Assembly (NCBI RefSeq): GCF_900156695.1
Contig: NZ_FTOM01000003.1
Location: forward strand, 242,761-306,760
DNA from: Phaeovulum vinaykumarii
GTDB taxonomy: Bacteria; Pseudomonadota; Alphaproteobacteria; Rhodobacterales; Rhodobacteraceae
Length of the DNA: 64,000 nucleotides
Reading direction: 5' to 3'
Under the pieces are notes generated by a model. It had not been told where the DNA came from. It saw only the letters and a program-made list of their open reading frames with translations, and did not search any database. Positions 60,748 through 64,000 of this stretch are shown piece by piece (positions within the stretch are counted from its first letter, which is position 1; each line of letters starts with the position of its first letter). The position numbers and the translations under genes were made by a program.

Positions 60748-63162
60748 TCAGAGCCCCCTGCGCCCGAGCGAGACCGCGCGGGCGATGTCGGCCGCGATCT
60801 GCGTGCGGGATTGCCGGAAGCTCTCGGCGTCGCGCGCCATGATCGTGACGTTGACGCCGCCCGCGTCGTAGTTTTGTGCCTCTCGGCGCGACAGAACCCG
60901 CTCGCCGCGCTGCAGGATCGCCGGGACCTCATCGTGGCGAAGCCCGGCCATGCCACCTGAATGCATTCGCGGGGCCGCGGCGAAGGCCATGGCCGGGACC
61001 ATGCGCGTAGGGCCTGTCGATCCGACCAAGCCGCCCGTGTGCAGGACACTGGCGAAAATGCCGCCCGCGCCGGAGAACAACCCGGAGAGCGCGTTTGCGA
61101 TCGGCCCCAGGATGAACCGCCGCGCGGCCAGTTGGGCGAGGTCGGCGAGCAGCGAGGTGACGAGGTCGCGGAAGTTCAGCTTCCCGGTCTTTACGAACTG
61201 GCCGACGGCGTTCTCGGCCGACTGAAAGGCGCTGACCAGGCTCTGGCCGATGTCACCGCCGATCTCTCGGGCCTTGCTGGCGTAATCCGACAGCGCCGCC
61301 GTGACCGCCCGCCAGCCTGTGACGGTCGTCTCGGCGTTAGGTTCAGCGGCGGCAGCCGCCGCGCCGGCGGCAGCGCCGGCATCGGTCGCGGCCTGTCCGG
61401 CGCCGTCGAGCGCGGTCTCGAAGCGCTCCGCCGCGGCCGTGGCCTCGCCCAGAGCATCTGCGCCGTCCTCGTCGCTATGACGCACTGCATCCCGCAGCGC
61501 CTGCCAGCTTTCGAGGGGCGCACGAGCCCCTTCGGCCAGATCGCGCGCGGCGCCTCGGTAAAGGTTCGCGGACTCGAGCGCGCGGTTCGCCGCCTCGGCC
61601 AGACCAAGGTCGGGCGCGGTCAGCGGGTTGTCTTCGAACGCCCGGTCGAAGGCTGCCTGCGCCGCCGTCGTGGCAGCGCTGGCCGCCCCTTCGAAGCGGT
61701 TCTCGATCTCGCCGAGGTCGAGGTCAGGCACCAGCGTGATCCGTCGTTCGGACCCGAGTGCTTCCAGGCCCTGATTGATCCCGCCGATGAACGTGTTGAT
61801 GCGCGAGACCACGCCGTTCAGCATCGCCTCGACGCCGTCGACCAGGCTGTTGGCCGCCTGGAACGCCAGATCGCCGATGGCGGCCGGCAGCAGGCCCCAG
61901 ATCGCCTTGATCGCCTCGTAGGCGCCTTCGAACGTATTCGCCGCAGTATTGCCGAAACCGACGACGCTCTCGATGGCGCTCTGCATGCCCGACGCGGCAT
62001 CGGCCTTCAGGTCGAAGAACATCGCCGTGGCGGCAGCGCCAGCCGCGGCAGCGCCCATCCGGATCCGCTCCCAGACCTCGACCGCGACGTCTTTCAGGAG
62101 CGACATGGCTTCGCCGAAGCCACCCGCACCGGAGACGAGGCGGGTGAACTGGTAGACGAGTTCGCCCGCGCCGACGATCAGCGCACCGATGCCGGTGCGG
62201 ATCAGCGCCCCACGCAGGACGACCAGCGCCGTGGCGAGGCCACGGACCGAAAGCGCGGCGGCGGCCAGCCCGGCGACCCAGCGGCCCGCGAGGAAGGTCG
62301 CGAAGGTCACGGCATAGGTGGTCAGGCGGCCGATATTGTCGAAGAGACCACGAATGGCGATGCCGAGCGGACCGGTGCGGCTGGCGATGGCCGCCATGGC
62401 GTTGGCGACAGCTTCCAGCGCGGGGGCCGCTGCAACCGCGAGCTGGTTCGACAGCCCGCGCCAGATCAGCCCGAGGCGCGAGATCGCGTCGTTCGTCCGC
62501 TCGATCTGGTCGGCATCCTGTTCGGAGACGACGACCCCAAAGGCAAGCACGTCCTCGGTCGCCTGGCGCAGTGTCGCGGTATCGATCCGCGACATGGCGA
62601 TGGAGCCTTCCTCGCCGAAAAGCTGTCCTGCGACTGCGGCGCGTTCGGCGGCGGGCACGAAGTTCTCGATGGCGGCGTTGATCGCACCCACACGTTGGTT
62701 CAGCGGCAGCGCGATCAGCTCGTTGGCCGAAAGCCCGAGGCGGTCCAGCGCGTCGGCAGCGGGACCTGTCCCGGCGGCCGCCTGGCTGAGACGGCGCGTC
62801 AGGTCCTTGGTCGCCTGCTCGATACCTGACATGGACACGCCCGCCAACTCGCCCGCGCGCTCGAGGGTCTGGATCGAGGCGACGGTTGTGCCCAGCGACT
62901 GGGCGAGTTTGGCCTGCGCATCCACAGTCTGGAGGCCCGAGCGGATCATCGCCACACCAGCGGCGGCGGCCGCTGCCACGGCTGCTGCGGCGGCCACGCG
63001 CACCCGTCGCGAGAAGGCCGCAAGCCGGGTATTCGCGGCCTCCATCTCCCGGCTGAGCCGTCCGAAGCCTCGGGCACCGGCTTCGCCGACGCCTTCCAGT
63101 TCGGCGCGCACCTGCCGACCACCGACCGCCGCAAGGCGGACGCTGACGCGTTTTTCAGCCAT
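60748..63162 (-). CDS. Phage tail tape measure protein
   Basis: 804 residues. N-terminal coiled region (VRLAAVGGRQVRAELEGVGEAGARGFGRLSREMEAANTRLAAFSRR), then hydrophobic Ala-rich segments and several helices (VTFATFLAGRWVAGLAAAALSVRGLATALVVLRGALIRTGIGALIVGAGEL), and a lambda-type C-terminal part (NFRDLVTSLLADLAQLAARRFILGPIANALSGLFSGAGGIFASVLHTGGLVG, then HSGGMAGLRHDEVPAILQRGERVLSR). It sets tail length. Its ATG overlaps the end of the frameshifted chaperone frame. Confidence 0.92.
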   Translation of the reverse strand: MAEKRVSVRLAAVGGRQVRAELEGVGEAGARGFGRLSREMEAANTRLAAFSRRVRVAAAAAVAAAAAAGVAMIRSGLQTVDAQAKLAQSLGTTVASIQTLERAGELAGVSMSGIEQATKDLTRRLSQAAAGTGPAADALDRLGLSANELIALPLNQRVGAINAAIENFVPAAERAAVAGQLFGEEGSIAMSRIDTATLRQATEDVLAFGVVVSEQDADQIERTNDAISRLGLIWRGLSNQLAVAAAPALEAVANAMAAIASRTGPLGIAIRGLFDNIGRLTTYAVTFATFLAGRWVAGLAAAALSVRGLATALVVLRGALIRTGIGALIVGAGELVYQFTRLVSGAGGFGEAMSLLKDVAVEVWERIRMGAAAAGAAATAMFFDLKADAASGMQSAIESVVGFGNTAANTFEGAYEAIKAIWGLLPAAIGDLAFQAANSLVDGVEAMLNGVVSRINTFIGGINQGLEALGSERRITLVPDLDLGEIENRFEGAASAATTAAQAAFDRAFEDNPLTAPDLGLAEAANRALESANLYRGAARDLAEGARAPLESWQALRDAVRHSDEDGADALGEATAAAERFETALDGAGQAATDAGAAAGAAAAAAEPNAETTVTGWRAVTAALSDYASKAREIGGDIGQSLVSAFQSAENAVGQFVKTGKLNFRDLVTSLLADLAQLAARRFILGPIANALSGLFSGAGGIFASVLHTGGLVGSTGPTRMVPAMAFAAAPRMHSGGMAGLRHDEVPAILQRGERVLSRREAQNYDAGGVNVTIMARDAESFRQSRTQIAADIARAVSLGRRGL

Positions 63163-63475
63163 TGGGGCGTTCCATCTGTTCGTTGAGCTTGGCCACCATC
63201 ACCGCCTCGATGACGGGCAACAGTTCGGCGGCGGCTGCGGGCGGGACGCCGAGAGCGTCGCCAAGAGCGAGCGCGGCGGCCAGGTCCCAGCCGACGACGG
63301 CGCCAGGCAGCATCCGCAGCTGCCCCCCGAGGCGGCCGACCAGGTCCCAGACCTGCCAGCCTTCATGGGTCAGCGGCCGGTTCGCGCGGACTGGGCAGCC
63401 TTCGCACGCTTGCGCGCAGGCTTGGCAATACCTGTCGCCCCCGCCGAAGGACCACTCGGCGAGAGCGCGGAGGCG
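63155..63475 (-). CDS. Frameshift-encoded C-terminal part of the tail assembly chaperone (GT-like), Cys4 motif
   Basis: This frame has no credible start codon of its own but stays open back to a slippery A-AAA-AAC (63481-63475) in the chaperone gene. A -1 shift there reads RLRALAEWSFGGGDRYCQACAQACEGCP..., then GWQVWDLVGRLGGQLRMLPG...ELLPVIEAVMVAKLNEQ, ending 8 bp inside the tape measure start. The second half looks like the small tail protein usually called gp10.1/TIGR02216 next to tape measure genes. CxxC-x3-CxxC lies in the dual-coded part. A stem-loop (arms 63456-63461/63442-63447) lies 13 nt after the slippery site. This is the arrangement of lambda G/GT chaperones. Confidence 0.7.
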   Translation of the reverse strand, partial: RLRALAEWSFGGGDRYCQACAQACEGCPVRANRPLTHEGWQVWDLVGRLGGQLRMLPGAVVGWDLAAALALGDALGVPPAAAAELLPVIEAVMVAKLNEQMERPNG

Positions 63476-63819
63476 TTTTTTTCCTGCTCCAGCAGCAGGC
63501 CCTTCGAGACGTAGGTCAGCTGGAAGGTCTCGAAGATCGGCCAGATGTCGAGCAGCGCGTCGATGGCCTCGGGGCCCAGGTCGATCGGGTTGCCGTCGGC
63601 GCCGCCGATGCCCTCCCAGGCGAGCACCGCCCGCCGCGCCAGCGCCTTGGCGAAGGCGACCGCGCGCTCCTCGTCGGAGGCCTCCTCCGGAACTGCCTCG
63701 ACGGCCGGGTCGCTGCGCGTCGCCACCATCAGCGCGGTGGTCAGCGGGCGCAACTGAACTCGGACGCCGGGCGCCAGGTCATGCCAGCGCGGTTCATTCG
63801 TCAGGTCGAGCGTCAGCAT
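63370..63819 (-). CDS. Phage tail assembly chaperone (G-like)
   Basis: 149 residues from MLTLDLTNEPRWHDLAPGVRVQLRPLTTALMVATRSDPAVEAVPEEASDEERAVAFAKALARRAVLAWEGIGG..., a mostly helical protein, with a low-complexity basic tail (AGATGIAKPARKRAKAAQSARTGR) after the slippery EKN codons. Position just upstream of the tape measure is that of tail chaperones. The ATG at 63819 was chosen from the conserved-looking N-terminus; longer reading enters the inverted-repeat block. The major tail protein expected next is not seen in the remaining 180 bp. Confidence 0.78.
   Translation of the reverse strand: MLTLDLTNEPRWHDLAPGVRVQLRPLTTALMVATRSDPAVEAVPEEASDEERAVAFAKALARRAVLAWEGIGGADGNPIDLGPEAIDALLDIWPIFETFQLTYVSKGLLLEQEKNASALSPSGPSAGATGIAKPARKRAKAAQSARTGR
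63475..63481 (-). promoter_or_regulatory. Programmed -1 frameshift (slippery) site A-AAA-AAC
   Basis: On the minus strand GAA-AAA-AAC in the chaperone frame gives the canonical heptamer A-AAA-AAC, part of a run of seven A in a GC-rich gene. The -1 frame is open for 320 bp downstream to the tape measure start. Confidence 0.7.
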
Positions 63820-63850
63820 CAGTAGGTCTTGTCTTAATCCGGACCCCGGT

Positions 63851-63904
63851 TCCCGTGCGATACGGGAGCTGCTTCCCGGCACCCCAAATATGCCGGGAAG
63901 CAGC
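63851..63904. repeat. Two adjacent perfect inverted repeats at the upstream edge of the tail module
   Basis: TCCCGT-GCGAT-ACGGGA (63851-63867) is followed at once by a 14-bp perfect stem GCTGCTTCCCGGCA/TGCCGGGAAGCAGC (63868-63904) with a 9-nt loop. No coding frame crosses them convincingly. They may be the end of an inserted element or phage transcript structure. 63905-64000 shows nothing recognisable. Confidence 0.6.
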
Positions 63905-64000
63905 AGGGGGCCGGGCCGTTATGGAGGTGGTCTCATCAGGGCCGGTCAGTAGTTTGGTCACCCCCCGCTTTTCGCATGTCCTGAACGGATACCTGGGGGA

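Larger units (their letters stand above)
56937..63819 (-). mobile_element. Truncated prophage: tail module with embedded lysis cassette
   Basis: A minus-strand run of phage genes: tail chaperones, tape measure, gp12-like, holin-like, lysozyme, spanins, gp13-like, gp14-like. The tail proteins are of the kind found in the Rhodobacter gene transfer agent (rcc01694-01697), but the lysis genes and the missing capsid/packaging genes mark it as a temperate-phage remnant. The expected last gene (gp15-type host-specificity protein, over 1,000 residues) is absent, and the module ends next to gghA. Capsid genes, if any, would be past the window end. Confidence 0.85.

Noticed and set aside
56937..63819. 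A functional gene transfer agent cluster
   Set aside because: Tail proteins are related, but a lysis cassette interrupts the order, gp15 is absent and no capsid or packaging gene is in view.
1..64000. CRISPR array, rRNA or tRNA genes
   Set aside because: Looked for regularly spaced repeats, T-loop consensus and rRNA-like stretches; none found.

Overview
The window is a GC-rich chromosomal segment of an alphaproteobacterium, almost certainly a member of the Rhodobacteraceae (Rhodobacter/Rhodovulum/Paracoccus-type). The grounds are gene order and protein style: nifR3(dusB)-ntrB-ntrC-ntrY-ntrX, a fused ispDF, the Rhodobacterales sulfate-assimilation set cysG-DUF2849-cysI-cysH-DUF934, an NDUFA12-type complex I accessory protein beside an MlaD protein, and an NtrC without the GAFTGA loop. 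No rRNA, tRNA or CRISPR array was seen.

Layout. 1-8.9 kb: end of accC, aat, DUF2155/mlaD, NDUFA12, a membrane protein, pepN and glcB. 8.9-9.3 kb is a gap holding what looks like an FNR-controlled small RNA on the minus strand. 9.3-14.7 kb: class V aminotransferase, orphan PotD-like binding protein, GGDEF-EAL protein. 14.7-22.3 kb: the nitrogen-regulation operon. 22.5-25.2 kb: ispDF, pgpA, pncC. 25.3-30.9 kb: Lrp regulator divergent from the sulfate-assimilation operon, then fpr. 31-36 kb: cytochrome c, aroB/aroK, and a three-gene unit ending in xerD; next to it a pentapeptide-repeat gene with broken frames. 37-46 kb: trpB, trpF, lapA, ihfB, rpsA, a glycan-related protein, cmk, aroA and trmB on the minus strand; ssb runs divergently. 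47.3-56.9 kb: galU (frameshifted as given) divergent from gpsA-HAD phosphatase-ggpS-glgB-gghA.

The 47-57 kb block is a coherent compatible-solute system. GpsA supplies glycerol-3-phosphate, GgpS joins it to a nucleotide-activated glucose, the HAD enzyme should remove the phosphate to give glucosylglycerol, and GghA hydrolyses the solute back to glucose and glycerol. This suggests a salt-exposed (marine or halotolerant) lifestyle, which is an inference.

From 56.9 kb to the end is a tailed-phage tail module on the minus strand related to the gene-transfer-agent tail (tail chaperones, tape measure, gp12-, gp13- and gp14-like proteins). It carries a lysis cassette (holin-like protein, GH24 lysozyme, small membrane proteins, overlapping spanin pair) between the gp12- and gp13-like genes. 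It lacks the large gp15-type tail fibre protein and ends 19 bp from the gghA stop codon, so it is truncated. Its two tail chaperones appear to be linked by a programmed -1 frameshift at A-AAA-AAC, and the frameshift product carries a CxxC-x3-CxxC motif.

Most of the window is ordinary core genome. The parts most worth checking are the candidate small RNA, the frameshift-encoded tail chaperone, the glucosylglycerol cluster with its embedded glgB, and the prophage boundaries. Galactose/UDP-glucose (galU) and pentapeptide genes have frame breaks inside G/C runs that could be real or sequencing errors.
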